A DNA stretch of 64,000 nt from DAOUET01 sp034430155 (GTDB lineage Bacteria; Chloroflexota; Anaerolineae; Anaerolineales; UBA4823): contig DAOUET010000158.1 of assembly GCA_034430155.1 (NCBI GenBank), positions 62,001 to 126,000 of the forward strand. The letters are read 5' to 3'. How positions within the stretch are numbered: position 1 is the first letter of the stretch; each line of letters begins with the position of its first letter. The position numbers were made by a program, and so were the translations under genes. This document shows positions 52,500 to 61,474 of the stretch, piece by piece. The notes under the pieces were generated by a model that saw nothing but the letters and a program-made list of their open reading frames with translations, did no database searches and was not told the DNA's origin.

Positions 52500-53435
52500 T
52501 TATACAAAAGGGATCTGCAATCTATTCTTCGCAGGGTGAATCATCCCTCTTACCAGCTGCCAAAGGGTGCGATTAACCGGTGTGGGCACCTTTATCCGCT
52601 CGCCAATGGATACGATCGCTCCGTTGATAGAGTCAATTTCGGTTGGCGCCCCCCGAAGGACATCCTGTAACATCGAAGAATAATTCGTGGCCGTGCGTCG
52701 AGCGACTGTCTCTACAGCCATCACTGCATCGGGATAGGGCAGGTCAATTCCCAGTCCATCAGCCACACAAGCTGCTTCCCGTGCTGTGCTGCCCATTAAA
52801 GAGCGGGCCGTGGGTCGGGATAACAACTCTCCATTTTGGACACCCAAAAGGGCTGTTAACGGATTGATTGCCGCGTTGATCACCAGTTTTCCCCATAGTA
52901 ACCCTTCGGTATCTGCCAGCATTTCGACTTTAAAGCCGGCTACCCGCAGCATATCAGCCAGCGGTTCAATCCGAGCATGTACACCCAAGGAGACCCTCCC
53001 ATCTCCAACCGGTCGGACATGCCCAGGATCGAGCAAAGTTGCCCCTGTGGTTGTGATTCCTAATGCAACCCGTTGTGACCCGAGCGTATCCGCCAATGTC
53101 TGGTGATTGTTGATGCCATTCTGTAATGTCAGTGCCAGACCATCTTCAGCCAGACATGCTGCTAACTGTTGTGCCGCCCGCTTCGTTTGCCAGGATTTTA
53201 CTAGCACCAGTGCGAAGGGAATATCAGCGCATTCATTCGGATCATTGGTTACTTTTAACCTGAAAGTCCTATCTTGGCCATCTGGCCCGACCAACCGAAC
53301 ACCATTTTCTTTCAAAGCCCGTAACCCTTCAGGCCAGGTTCCCAAGAGGGTCACAGGGATATCCGCAGCTGCCAGCTTGGCTGCAAAAAGGCTGGCCATA
53401 GCTCCTGATCCCACGATGAGGATAGATGTATCCAT
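52500..53435 (-). CDS. panE: 2-dehydropantoate 2-reductase
   Basis: I start at ATG 53435 (AGAGG eight bases upstream) rather than TTG 53441, giving 311 residues. The N-terminal Rossmann domain has ILIVGSGAMASLFAAKLA; later come VKSWQTKRAAQQLA, a conserved Lys in LLWGKLVINAAINPLTALL (about residue 187), and SSMLQDVLRGAPTEIDSINGAIV near the end, all typical of ApbA/PanE. It reduces ketopantoate to pantoate with NADPH. It is sandwiched between panB and panC with short gaps (21 and 19 nt). Confidence 0.95.
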   Translation of the reverse strand: MDTSILIVGSGAMASLFAAKLAAADIPVTLLGTWPEGLRALKENGVRLVGPDGQDRTFRLKVTNDPNECADIPFALVLVKSWQTKRAAQQLAACLAEDGLALTLQNGINNHQTLADTLGSQRVALGITTTGATLLDPGHVRPVGDGRVSLGVHARIEPLADMLRVAGFKVEMLADTEGLLWGKLVINAAINPLTALLGVQNGELLSRPTARSLMGSTAREAACVADGLGIDLPYPDAVMAVETVARRTATNYSSMLQDVLRGAPTEIDSINGAIVSIGERIKVPTPVNRTLWQLVRGMIHPAKNRLQIPFV

Positions 53436-53456
53436 CTGCAATACCTCTTTACAAAA

Positions 53457-54344
53457 TCATTGTGGGATAGCTTCTACTTCTGCGAGCAGCGCGGCCCACT
53501 CTTCTTCCGGCATATCGAAGGTGTGTTCAGGAGCTGGAAACAAACCGCCTTCGACATCCGATTTGTATGCGCTGAAAGCCCGCACCATCTCGGCATGTAG
53601 ATTAGCGTACTGCCTGACAAATTTGGGTGTAAACCGTTCAAATAACCCCAATAGATCATGAGTGACCAAGACCTGACCATCACAACCAGCTCCAGCGCCA
53701 ATACCAATCGTGGGTATCTCCAATCGTTGTGAAACCAGGGTCGCCAATTTGGCGGGAACTGATTCTAAAACGATGCTGAAACAACCGGCCTCTTGCAGGA
53801 TTTGTGCATCTTCCAACAAACGGCGCGCCGCTGGAAGAGTCCGCCCTTGGGCGCGAAAACCTCCTAACTGGTGCACACTTTGAGGGGTTAAGCCCAGGTG
53901 TCCCATCACCGGGATGCCCGCACTGATGATGGCCTTGATAGCCTCCACACGTTCTTGACCACCCTCCAGTTTGATGGCATCCATGCCACCTTCTTGTAAG
54001 AAGCGCCCGGCGTTTCGCACGGCATCTGCAGTCGAGGCCTGGTACGACATGAACGGCATGTCCCCGATCAATAAGGCATAGCGTGCTCCTCGCGCTACCG
54101 CTTTGCAGTGGTGGATCATATCATCCATGGTAACCGGTAAAGTAGTCTCATACCCGAGCACCACCATCCCCAGCGAATCTCCGACCAGGATCGAGTCGAC
54201 ACCCACCTGGTCCATCGCCAAGGCTGTCGGATAATCGTAAGCAGTGAGCATCGTGATCGGTTCACCGCGCTGCTTTTTTTGACGAAAAACCAGCTTCGTG
54301 ATTTTTTTACGGTTTGGAAAAGATTGGGGAGATGAAGTTGACAT
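53457..54344 (-). CDS. panB: 3-methyl-2-oxobutanoate hydroxymethyltransferase
   Basis: The 295-residue protein has the TIM-barrel signature of PanB: MLTAYDYPTALAMDQVGVDSILVGDSLGMVVLGYETTLPVT near the start, then IKLEGG, PVMGHLGLTPQSVHQLGGFRAQG and GIGAGAGCDGQVLV. It makes ketopantoate from alpha-ketoisovalerate and methylenetetrahydrofolate. It starts with AGGAGG and a six-base spacer, the best ribosome binding site in the operon, and leads panB-panE-panC-coaX. Confidence 0.96.
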   Translation of the reverse strand: MSTSSPQSFPNRKKITKLVFRQKKQRGEPITMLTAYDYPTALAMDQVGVDSILVGDSLGMVVLGYETTLPVTMDDMIHHCKAVARGARYALLIGDMPFMSYQASTADAVRNAGRFLQEGGMDAIKLEGGQERVEAIKAIISAGIPVMGHLGLTPQSVHQLGGFRAQGRTLPAARRLLEDAQILQEAGCFSIVLESVPAKLATLVSQRLEIPTIGIGAGAGCDGQVLVTHDLLGLFERFTPKFVRQYANLHAEMVRAFSAYKSDVEGGLFPAPEHTFDMPEEEWAALLAEVEAIPQ

Positions 54345-54551
54345 GGTACCCTCCTTTTTGGGTTATGGTAGGGTCCTGGAATTTGAGTATGGAAGCTTCT
54401 TCGAAACGATCACACCCTGGTTTCAAGCAGCCATTCATCTCAAACCTGGAACTTGATGAGATATCGTTATTAATTTTTCACCCGTCTCGGTCCTGGTTGG
54501 ATCCAAGCGGATGCATAATTATCTCTAAGAATTCGCCTTTTGACAAGGTGC

Positions 54552-55292
54552 TTATAGCCCATACTCCAATCTTTGTAGATATGGCTCGAACGCTTCTTTA
54601 CAAAGCGCCTGTTGTTCAGGCGTAAAGACTTCCCGGAAACGCCCGATCCTGCCTTTAGAAAGGTGTAAGCCCTTTTGTAGGTCGCTGCCTTTTTCGGGTC
54701 GGTATCGATCAAATACCGCTCGCACCTTTTCACCTTTTCCATCGATATCGAGAAAGTCTGCTAGATGTTTGGCCTCCACATGATAACTAGTCAATAGATT
54801 TTCATAACGCGTATAGAAAGCTGCCTGGCAATCTAACCAGGCTTCCGATATCGCCACGTAACCTTTCATAAAGGAAATCGCCTTTTCGAGGGAGTCCAAT
54901 TCTGCAAATGCATTCATCCGCTGGGCTTCCAGTGAGCGTTGACCGTATTCGTAGGCAGAAAGTAAGGCATCGCGGGGGTCCCTAAAAATATATGTGGGTT
55001 TGATCAATCCCTGCCGGATCAACCTCAACACGAAACGATTTGGAGCCGCGTGGGTTTTGATCGCGAAAGTATTGCCCAATATGGCCGGCAAAAGCACTGG
55101 GATGAGCCGGGCTGGGCTTAACGCGCGGATATTACAATTCACTTCCGTCAGAATCGGTTGTAAACCGAAACGCCTGCGGATCTGGCGAGCATCTTGATAA
55201 CCAGCTGCCAACAAAAGATCATGCGTCAAGTTGTAATACCACCCCGAACCGGCGCGCGGCATTCCCACAGATAAAATAATCTTACCAGACAT
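54552..55292 (-). CDS. PAPS-dependent sulfotransferase-like protein
   Basis: The 246-residue cytosolic protein has the 5'-phosphosulfate loop (VGMPRAGSGWYYNLT near residue 8) and the 3'-phosphate region (YIFRDPRDALLSAYEYG near 100), which together hold PAPS. A central KTHAAP motif has the catalytic-type position. The acceptor cannot be read; carbohydrate and lipid sulfotransferases in polysaccharide contexts look like this. It lies 207 nt before panB on the same strand, and its stop is far enough that cotranscription with pan genes is uncertain. The distance to the exopolysaccharide cluster downstream may be a better clue to function. Confidence 0.8.
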   Translation of the reverse strand: MSGKIILSVGMPRAGSGWYYNLTHDLLLAAGYQDARQIRRRFGLQPILTEVNCNIRALSPARLIPVLLPAILGNTFAIKTHAAPNRFVLRLIRQGLIKPTYIFRDPRDALLSAYEYGQRSLEAQRMNAFAELDSLEKAISFMKGYVAISEAWLDCQAAFYTRYENLLTSYHVEAKHLADFLDIDGKGEKVRAVFDRYRPEKGSDLQKGLHLSKGRIGRFREVFTPEQQALCKEAFEPYLQRLEYGL

Positions 55293-55370
55293 GCTATTTC
55301 CTAAGAATCAAATCATCAACAGGTCCATACAAATTGTTCAGTGCTCAGATAATCGCCTGCGTCCACATGA

Positions 55371-56378
55371 TTATCTCATCAGCTGCGGTTTTTTTGCCAA
55401 TAGAGCTTTTTTCTCACCTTCTGGTATAAAAGCCACCACTAAGGCGTTTCTCTGGGCTTGGTGAATTTGCGCCGGAGTGAGACCCGCAGCCACCGCCGCG
55501 ACTTCATATTCATAGGGCAGGTCGATTCCGCTGATACCCGGATCATCAGTGTTGATGGTTGCCAATAAACCTTGCTCCAGGAATCGACGCAGCGGATGTC
55601 TTTGATAATCCGGCACACTGCTGGTTTGTACGTTACTTGTCAGGTTAGCCTCGATTCCTATGTTATGGGTGCGGATGTATTCCAGCAGAGAACCGTCTTC
55701 CTCAGCATGGATCGCATGGCCGATACGCGAGGCTTTTAGCTGGTTGATAGCCTGCCACACACTTTCAGGCCCCGCTGATTCACCTGCATGAATGGTGATA
55801 TGCAAGCCGGCATCTAATCCCCGCTGGATGTGTTTGACGAATAACTCTCCCGGATAATTCGCTTCATCACCAGCCAGGTCCAAAGCCACCAGCCTGTCGG
55901 TGACTTTCATCAAAGCTTCCAATTCCTTCCAGGCAGTTTCCGGCCCATAAGTACGGCTTAAAATACCGATCAGGTTTGCTTTCACCCCGGTATCCCGGGC
56001 ACCCGCCACCACCCCGTCGACTACTGCCTCAGCTACCCCAACCGGCTCCAATTGGTTGGCTTCAGCCATAAAACAAGGGCTGAATCTCAATTCAACGTAA
56101 TCAATCCCCTCTTTCTGCACATCTTCGACAACTTCATAAGCTACCCTTCGGCAGACTTTGTAATCCACCAGCACCCTGATCATCCATTCGAATTTGGCAA
56201 TAAAAGCCATCACCCCTGGCTTAGGTTGGGTTACCTGTATATAGGGACGTAAGCTCTCCAAATCCCATGCCGGTAAAGGCAAATTATGCTTTCGCGCTAA
56301 GTCGATTATCGTTTCTAAACGAATAGATCCATCTAGATGTCTGTGCAAGTCAATCAATGGCAAAGTTGGATCGATCAT
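55371..56378 (-). CDS. add: Adenosine deaminase family protein
   Basis: I use ATG 56378, giving 335 residues beginning MIDPTLPLIDLHRHLDGSIR; the longer frame adds nine unlikely residues, and the -10 box ends just before the ATG. Metal ligands HxH (DLHRHLDGS) and later HAGESAG, RIGHAIHAE and NTDDPGISG match the add/adenine deaminase superfamily. It deaminates adenosine (or adenine) to inosine (hypoxanthine) in purine salvage. The choice between adenosine and adenine cannot be made with certainty. It is upstream of the sulfotransferase by 78 nt. Confidence 0.9.
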   Translation of the reverse strand: MIDPTLPLIDLHRHLDGSIRLETIIDLARKHNLPLPAWDLESLRPYIQVTQPKPGVMAFIAKFEWMIRVLVDYKVCRRVAYEVVEDVQKEGIDYVELRFSPCFMAEANQLEPVGVAEAVVDGVVAGARDTGVKANLIGILSRTYGPETAWKELEALMKVTDRLVALDLAGDEANYPGELFVKHIQRGLDAGLHITIHAGESAGPESVWQAINQLKASRIGHAIHAEEDGSLLEYIRTHNIGIEANLTSNVQTSSVPDYQRHPLRRFLEQGLLATINTDDPGISGIDLPYEYEVAAVAAGLTPAQIHQAQRNALVVAFIPEGEKKALLAKKPQLMR

Positions 56379-56385
56379 ATTGTAT

Positions 56386-56393
56386 ATTATAAT
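56386..56393. promoter_or_regulatory. Symmetric -10 box shared by add and the YtxH gene
   Basis: ATTATAAT is its own reverse complement, so TATAAT can be read on both strands (plus 56388-56393, minus 56391-56386). The minus-strand -10 ends 7 nt before the add ATG; on the plus strand the YtxH start is about 48 nt away with its own ribosome binding site. Both -35 regions are weak. Confidence 0.5.
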
Positions 56394-56441
56394 TGCCCAG
56401 GGCAACTACATGCCGCGGTCATAGAGAGGAGATCTAACCGA

Positions 56442-56669
56442 ATGAAACGAGCTACCAATTTTCTTTCAGGGATATTGTTAGGAGCACTCGTTGGAGCTTC
56501 CCTGGTGCTAATCTTTACCCCAGCCTCAGGTCGGGAATTACAAGGGCGTCTGAGGGATCGTTACGACAGTCTCCGCCTGGAAATCAACCAGGCTGCTGCT
56601 GCTCGGCGCTCTGAACTTGAAGAGCAATTAGCCTCATTGCGAACTGCGTCTAAGAGCGATAATGCCTGA
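56442..56669 (+). CDS. Small YtxH-domain membrane protein
   Basis: ATG 56442, preceded by GAGGAG, gives 75 residues; the longer open frame has no support. A hydrophobic segment rich in Gly/Ala (LSGILLGALVGASLVLIFTPASGREL, about 7-32) carries the YtxH motif with its PxSG turn, followed by a charged coiled-coil-like tail (RLRDRYDSLRLEINQAAAARRSELEEQL). YtxH proteins are stress-linked in Bacillus, of unknown biochemical role. It is followed by a hairpin terminator. Confidence 0.85.
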   Translation: MKRATNFLSGILLGALVGASLVLIFTPASGRELQGRLRDRYDSLRLEINQAAAARRSELEEQLASLRTASKSDNA

Positions 56670-56696
56670 CTTCAAGGGATAATCCCTTTACAAAAT

Positions 56697-56726
56697 GCGC
56701 CGGAGCATCGCTATCATGCCCGGCGC
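56697..56726 (+). terminator. Intrinsic terminator after the YtxH gene
   Basis: A 7-bp GC-rich stem (GCGCCGG / CCGGCGC) with a 16-nt loop is followed by TTCTCTTTG. An AAGGGAT-ATCCCTT repeat lies just before it (about 56674-56690). Confidence 0.65.
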
Positions 56727-56813
56727 TTCTCTTTGTACATTTATAGGAGGTTATCCCTAATTTGTAGCAAGACTTATCTGGATGAAGGATCTTTCTGTGG
56801 GTAGTTAAGCGGG

Positions 56814-58850
56814 TCAGGGTTGGATGCTAAGGCGATAAGCAGCTTTCTGGCGGGTAAACCGGGTGGTGCCAGATACAACTAACACAACGCTATCCTGATC
56901 ACCTCCAATATGGATCGGGATTTCCGCCGTATTATCCTCCCTCATCTGGATGTAGCTGACTGTTGTCGTTTTTCCTTCAACGACTAAGGCCAATTTATAA
57001 GTCTGGGGTAGCAGATTTTGAATCCGAACCCATCCATTCGCAACCCAACCTCCATCATCCTTCTCAAAGTCGGTGAAATATCCGGTTTGAGGTATTGAGA
57101 TATTGTCAAGGAGCATGCCCTCTCCATTTACGGCAGCATCGGTGACATATTCGAAACGAAGCTGAACTTTCTTTCCCGCAAATTGAGACAAATCTACCGT
57201 TTCCTGCTTCCAACCGGCACTGACGCCATTGTAACCCATCCCATAGCTGTTTCCAGATGGGTCTTCGGCTGTCCCAGAAGGAGTCGTAAGTATTTGCCAG
57301 TCTTTTCCATCAATAGATGCTTCCAGATATATATAATCGTAATCTTTCTCAAGGTCATACCAGGTCCAATAAGATAGGCTTAGCGAACCATCATAATCGC
57401 TAAAATTAAACGTCTGGGTGAGGGTCATATCCGACTCGTCGCCCTTATTCGACCAAAAAGCGTAATCGCCAGAATAGGGGGATTCGGGAATCACCCCAAC
57501 CTGAGTTGACCCCTCAAATCGTAAGCGGTAATCACCTCTGCACGTGATCTGGATGTAGTCCACCCCATATTGGTGCACATCCCGCGTCAGGTCAGCCGTC
57601 GGGCAGTTGCCGATAACTTCAGTAATTTCAGCTTTCTTGCCATTTGGAAAATTGTGGTAAGTAAAGCGACCATCGCCGACATTATCATCTCTCAGGTATG
57701 AAGCTACTGTCCAATCCAGGAACAGATCGTCCGCGCTCAATGCTTTCCCCGTTTCAGGATCATGTGCCCCAATTTGGGTAAGCACATTGTCCACACTTAC
57801 CATTCCATTCAAAGGGTCAGCGACAAGGGCTTTGGTAGCGCTTTCACCAAAGCGATCCAGGAAATAATCCAAAAAAAGAAATGCAGCCCCGTAATGTGGT
57901 GCCGTCATGTCGGGGTTATTGGGCCAGTCGTTGAGTTGTAAATCTGGGGTGCCCATGTACAATGAATCAAAAGTCCCTGGATCGTAACCATTCAAAAAAG
58001 CGGCCAGTTCAGAGAAGCCTTCATTCATCCAGGTATCCTCATTGCGATCCCGGTACCAGTGGATCATATGTTGGAATTCATGAGCCAAAACGCTGTAGGT
58101 GAAACCTTCGTCCAACTGGACATTATCTGCGTTAAGTAAGAACATTTCATGAGCATTGGAATACTCATGTGCTAAAGGGTTATTTTCACTTGCTGAGGAG
58201 AAATACCCTGCCAGCGAATAACCCAAATCGGAAGCATAAACGATATAAAGGTGAGGATCTCCATCCACTCCTGGTGACCATTCGTTCCCGAAAAATTCCC
58301 GGTCTGTTGGGTAAATCTTGGTATCGAAGGTGTCCATCAGTTTGATCATATCTCTCTCATCAAAACGGAGGCCCTCCTCAATCCAGAAATAAACATGCTC
58401 AGTCACATACTGCAAGGTAGCTGTAATTTGGGTATTTTCGTTCGTATCTACGTTTGTTACCCAGAATTCTTCTTGAGTGCCCACTGTTAACGTGCTGGCA
58501 GGAGGCGGGACGGTTAGTGGAACATCTTGCTTTCCTTCTAAACGTTCGGCAAGGTCAGGTAAATTACTAATTGGAACAACTGTATTTTCCAGCACTTTCA
58601 AAGTCTCTGTAGGAATAAGTGGTACTGGCGCCAGATCTGATTGATCGACAGGGCTTCTTGTGGTTGGTCGCAGGACTACAGGTGTAATGGTTGGGGAGGT
58701 AAATGTAAAAGGATCGTTTATATTCTCCCTGGTAGAATTAGGCGTTAAATATATCCACGCCCCCGCGGCTATCAGGATGAAACACAAGCAGCAAATCATT
58801 ACCAGAACAACAATCACAATGCAGGCGGGAACCTGCCACGAACGATTCAT
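56814..58850 (-). CDS. Membrane-anchored zinc metalloprotease, immune-inhibitor-A-like
   Basis: The 678-residue protein has an N-terminal membrane segment (IVIVVLVMICCLCFILIAAG, about 11-33) and then an extracellular chain. A zinc site HEFQH (about 256-260) in LAHEFQHMIHW and a downstream Glu (NEGFSELAAF) fit metallopeptidases of the M6 immune inhibitor A class, though the spacing should be checked. Two beta-sandwich domains follow (about 440-580, with LSLSYWTWYDLEKDYDYIYLEAS, and the last 90 residues), as in the MAM-like regions of those proteases. AGAGGTGA precedes the start codon. It faces the YtxH gene across a terminator. Confidence 0.8.
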   Translation of the reverse strand: MNRSWQVPACIVIVVLVMICCLCFILIAAGAWIYLTPNSTRENINDPFTFTSPTITPVVLRPTTRSPVDQSDLAPVPLIPTETLKVLENTVVPISNLPDLAERLEGKQDVPLTVPPPASTLTVGTQEEFWVTNVDTNENTQITATLQYVTEHVYFWIEEGLRFDERDMIKLMDTFDTKIYPTDREFFGNEWSPGVDGDPHLYIVYASDLGYSLAGYFSSASENNPLAHEYSNAHEMFLLNADNVQLDEGFTYSVLAHEFQHMIHWYRDRNEDTWMNEGFSELAAFLNGYDPGTFDSLYMGTPDLQLNDWPNNPDMTAPHYGAAFLFLDYFLDRFGESATKALVADPLNGMVSVDNVLTQIGAHDPETGKALSADDLFLDWTVASYLRDDNVGDGRFTYHNFPNGKKAEITEVIGNCPTADLTRDVHQYGVDYIQITCRGDYRLRFEGSTQVGVIPESPYSGDYAFWSNKGDESDMTLTQTFNFSDYDGSLSLSYWTWYDLEKDYDYIYLEASIDGKDWQILTTPSGTAEDPSGNSYGMGYNGVSAGWKQETVDLSQFAGKKVQLRFEYVTDAAVNGEGMLLDNISIPQTGYFTDFEKDDGGWVANGWVRIQNLLPQTYKLALVVEGKTTTVSYIQMREDNTAEIPIHIGGDQDSVVLVVSGTTRFTRQKAAYRLSIQP

Positions 58851-58886
58851 TTGTCACCTCTAAGGTCTACCATTAATGGGTGTTTG

Positions 58887-58892
58887 ATTATA
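58887..58892 (-). promoter_or_regulatory. -10 box overlapping the stop codon before the protease gene
   Basis: On the minus strand TATAAT contains the TAA stop of the O-antigen ligase-like gene (GTA TAA T), the same arrangement as before the sortase gene. It would start a transcript with a leader of about 30 nt that includes a good ribosome binding site. No clear -35. Confidence 0.4.
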
Positions 58893-60396
58893 CTCGATGC
58901 GGCAATTCCACTTTTTTATCAGTTTCCCCGTGCGAGAAAATGTGCGCCGCAGAAGTGATCAATCCAAATACAACCCACATATTAGGTATGGCAAAAGAGT
59001 CAAATGAAAAAGCGACAATAAAGAACGCCGCCATTCCTAATAGCCCAGCCATACCCCAATAGGCTGCTTCAGGAAGGAGGAAAAACCACAAATACAAGGC
59101 GCAGCCCAGTACTGCCACTACAAATGCCGCAAAAGTAGCTGTTCCTAAAAGCCCCGTTTCCGCCAGGAGTCTTAAATAGAAATTCTTCGATGTGACTAAT
59201 CGATTGCGTCCTTCTTCCGGCACTACCACTCTTAACACTTCAGGCATACTTGCCAGTGGCCTATCCGGCAACATTTCGTTGAAGTAAAAAGCATAATTTC
59301 CCAAACCAACACCTAAGATGGGATGGGATTGGTAGGTGTTGTATGCTGCTTCCCAATAAGTAAATCGAGCTCCAAAGCCCAAATATTCAAAATATCCTCC
59401 GATGTACGCCAAATAACCTTCGCTTGGTTTGCGCTGCCAGTAATCCCACAAACGTCCAAAAAAGGCGTTCTTCGAACTTGCCACAAAGATCAACCCAACC
59501 AATACTGATATCAGACCCAAGCCAAACAGCAAGCGCGTTATTAACCCTTTGAAAAATGACTTCTTCTCTCCTGAGGGTTTTTGCCTATGTCTTCTGAAGA
59601 ACACGACGCTGAGAAATATCAGCACCAACATAAGGAACAACCCGGCACGAGAGAATGTCAGGGGTAAAAGTGCCAGAGCCCAAACCAATAATACCCACTC
59701 CACCGTGATTCTGTGCCAGCGCCATTTGAAAACGCTGATTCCTGACATCACGGAAGCGAGCAACCACGGTAGGAGCAAGAAGCTGATCTGGTCGGCGAAC
59801 CAATTGGGTTCATAGGTAAGCCCTGACACCCGGTTGATGAACAGTCGTCGAATGGAAATATAAGCTTGCGCTTTGCTGAGTAGGTCGAACCACTTTGGGG
59901 AAAAGTGCAGCACGTAAATCGCCTGCAGGCTGCCCCAGAACAACGCCAATACAAACCCGCCATATAGCCAGCGCAGTGCAGAGTGTAAATCCTCTCTCGT
60001 CTGGGGAAACAAAACCACAGTGAAATAGATGGCGCTGCCCAAGCCCAGTGTAGCAAAGGCTCGTACGGTTCTCTCCCACACAGAGATTCCCTGGCTGGGT
60101 TCAATCCCTTGGGTTGAAGCCAGCAGCGCGCTGCCCAATGATAGCAATATGAAGGGCAGGAACACCAAAAACGTCTTCGGTAAAGGTTTTTGGATGAGGC
60201 GTGGCAAAGTCACCAGGATCAAGAGCCCCAACAAGGGGTACACTGCCAGAGGGCGTACCAGTGTCCCTCCCCCTATCTCCCTGGGGAAGAACGGGAAGGA
60301 AGTTATCGGTAGACTCACCAAGAACAAAGCCCACAATACCTTTTCAGCCAAACTGAGGGGGTTATGCGCCTTCAACCGAATATTTTCCAGGCTCAT
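58888..60396 (-). CDS. O-antigen ligase / Wzy-type polymerase family protein
   Basis: The 502-residue polytopic protein has about 11-12 membrane helices with a large extracytoplasmic region (GYLAYIGGYFEYLGFGARFTYWEAAYN near 320) and the Wzy_C-type motif HPILGVGLGNYAF (about 354-366), followed by an Arg-rich loop. Such proteins ligate or polymerise lipid-linked oligosaccharides outside the membrane. Since the organism may lack lipopolysaccharide, exopolysaccharide polymerisation is more likely. It lies 3 nt after the Wzz-like gene. Confidence 0.88.
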   Translation of the reverse strand: MSLENIRLKAHNPLSLAEKVLWALFLVSLPITSFPFFPREIGGGTLVRPLAVYPLLGLLILVTLPRLIQKPLPKTFLVFLPFILLSLGSALLASTQGIEPSQGISVWERTVRAFATLGLGSAIYFTVVLFPQTREDLHSALRWLYGGFVLALFWGSLQAIYVLHFSPKWFDLLSKAQAYISIRRLFINRVSGLTYEPNWFADQISFLLLPWLLASVMSGISVFKWRWHRITVEWVLLVWALALLPLTFSRAGLFLMLVLIFLSVVFFRRHRQKPSGEKKSFFKGLITRLLFGLGLISVLVGLIFVASSKNAFFGRLWDYWQRKPSEGYLAYIGGYFEYLGFGARFTYWEAAYNTYQSHPILGVGLGNYAFYFNEMLPDRPLASMPEVLRVVVPEEGRNRLVTSKNFYLRLLAETGLLGTATFAAFVVAVLGCALYLWFFLLPEAAYWGMAGLLGMAAFFIVAFSFDSFAIPNMWVVFGLITSAAHIFSHGETDKKVELPHRV

Positions 60397-60399
60397 CCT

Positions 60400-61458
60400 C
60401 TAACTCTTAACTCTCTTCGAAATTTGTGCTAACATCACCAAACCCCAAACCAACAATCCTGTAACGCCCCCTATCAGAGCTGCCGTACTGGTCGGCCTTG
60501 CCTGCTCAATATTTGCAGGTTGATCAGACGGTTTTTCTACCACCAAAGCAGCTGATAAGCCGCGTCCTGCCAATAAAGAATTCTCCCATTGTGTCTGCAG
60601 ACCCGCTCGCTCTTTTTCCAAATCATCAACCCGGGTTTGGATAGTTTGAACTTCCAGATCAATTGACGCCATCAATCGTTCGACCCAGGAGCCATACTCC
60701 TGCGCCGTCCTTTCGCTAGCTGGAAAATTGCCCAGCAATTCTTGCCAACTCGGGTCGTAGCCAGCTGCCTGCGCCGCCAAAGTCCATAATCGCCAGCGAT
60801 CCAGATCATCGAGGGATCTATTATCAACATTCCCCAGCACTTGTTCCTCCCAGGCAAGCAGTCCATTCTTGATCTCTCCTAGTTCTGTCTGCCGCAGCCT
60901 GGCTTCCCCTTCATCTCTTGTAAGGTTTTTCATTTGTTGATCGATTTGAAGAAGCTCCCGGGATTTGGAGATGGCAAAATTTGTTTTCTCGATGATTACA
61001 TCTCTCCAGGTATTGACTGCTTGTGCAGCCATTTTGGGATCCTTATTCTCGGCAACCAACCCCCATTTTCCTGCATTTCGCCAGTAGGCTGCCAACATGC
61101 CTTTTAGGCCTTGCACATCTACCTCATTCCAATACGAGCCTTGCTCTCTTAACCTAGTCAGGGTCTCCTGCAGATAATCATCAAAGATCACTAGCAGGCT
61201 CAGTTGAGACATTTGCCAATGTTTGTAGTCGTCAGGGTTGCGGAATTCGAAGTTGGCATAATCACTCACATACCTATCATCGATCGTTTCATAAGGATCA
61301 AGCCCAACATAAAGTTCTTCAGATGCCTGATAGGGTGAAGGGATTTGATACGCAAAAACCCCGCCCAGCAGGCTTCCCAGCAGGATAAAAAATACGATTA
61401 CCGGCCATTGGTGGGTAACTCGAGATATTTCGTCCGACAATCTCCATTCATTCATCAC
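60400..61458 (-). CDS. Wzz-like chain-length / polysaccharide co-polymerase protein
   Basis: The 352-residue protein has membrane helices at both ends (about 17-36, WPVIVFFILLGSLLGGVFAYQI, and 325-345, STAALIGGVTGLLVWGLVML) around an extracytoplasmic region with coiled-coil stretches. This is the Wzz topology. No tyrosine-kinase domain is attached. Its neighbour encodes the O-antigen ligase-like polymerase, its usual partner. The ORF begins with two Met codons in a row; the first is used here. Confidence 0.85.
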   Translation of the reverse strand: MMNEWRLSDEISRVTHQWPVIVFFILLGSLLGGVFAYQIPSPYQASEELYVGLDPYETIDDRYVSDYANFEFRNPDDYKHWQMSQLSLLVIFDDYLQETLTRLREQGSYWNEVDVQGLKGMLAAYWRNAGKWGLVAENKDPKMAAQAVNTWRDVIIEKTNFAISKSRELLQIDQQMKNLTRDEGEARLRQTELGEIKNGLLAWEEQVLGNVDNRSLDDLDRWRLWTLAAQAAGYDPSWQELLGNFPASERTAQEYGSWVERLMASIDLEVQTIQTRVDDLEKERAGLQTQWENSLLAGRGLSAALVVEKPSDQPANIEQARPTSTAALIGGVTGLLVWGLVMLAQISKRVKS

Positions 61459-61474
61459 AACTCAACTCCGGCTT

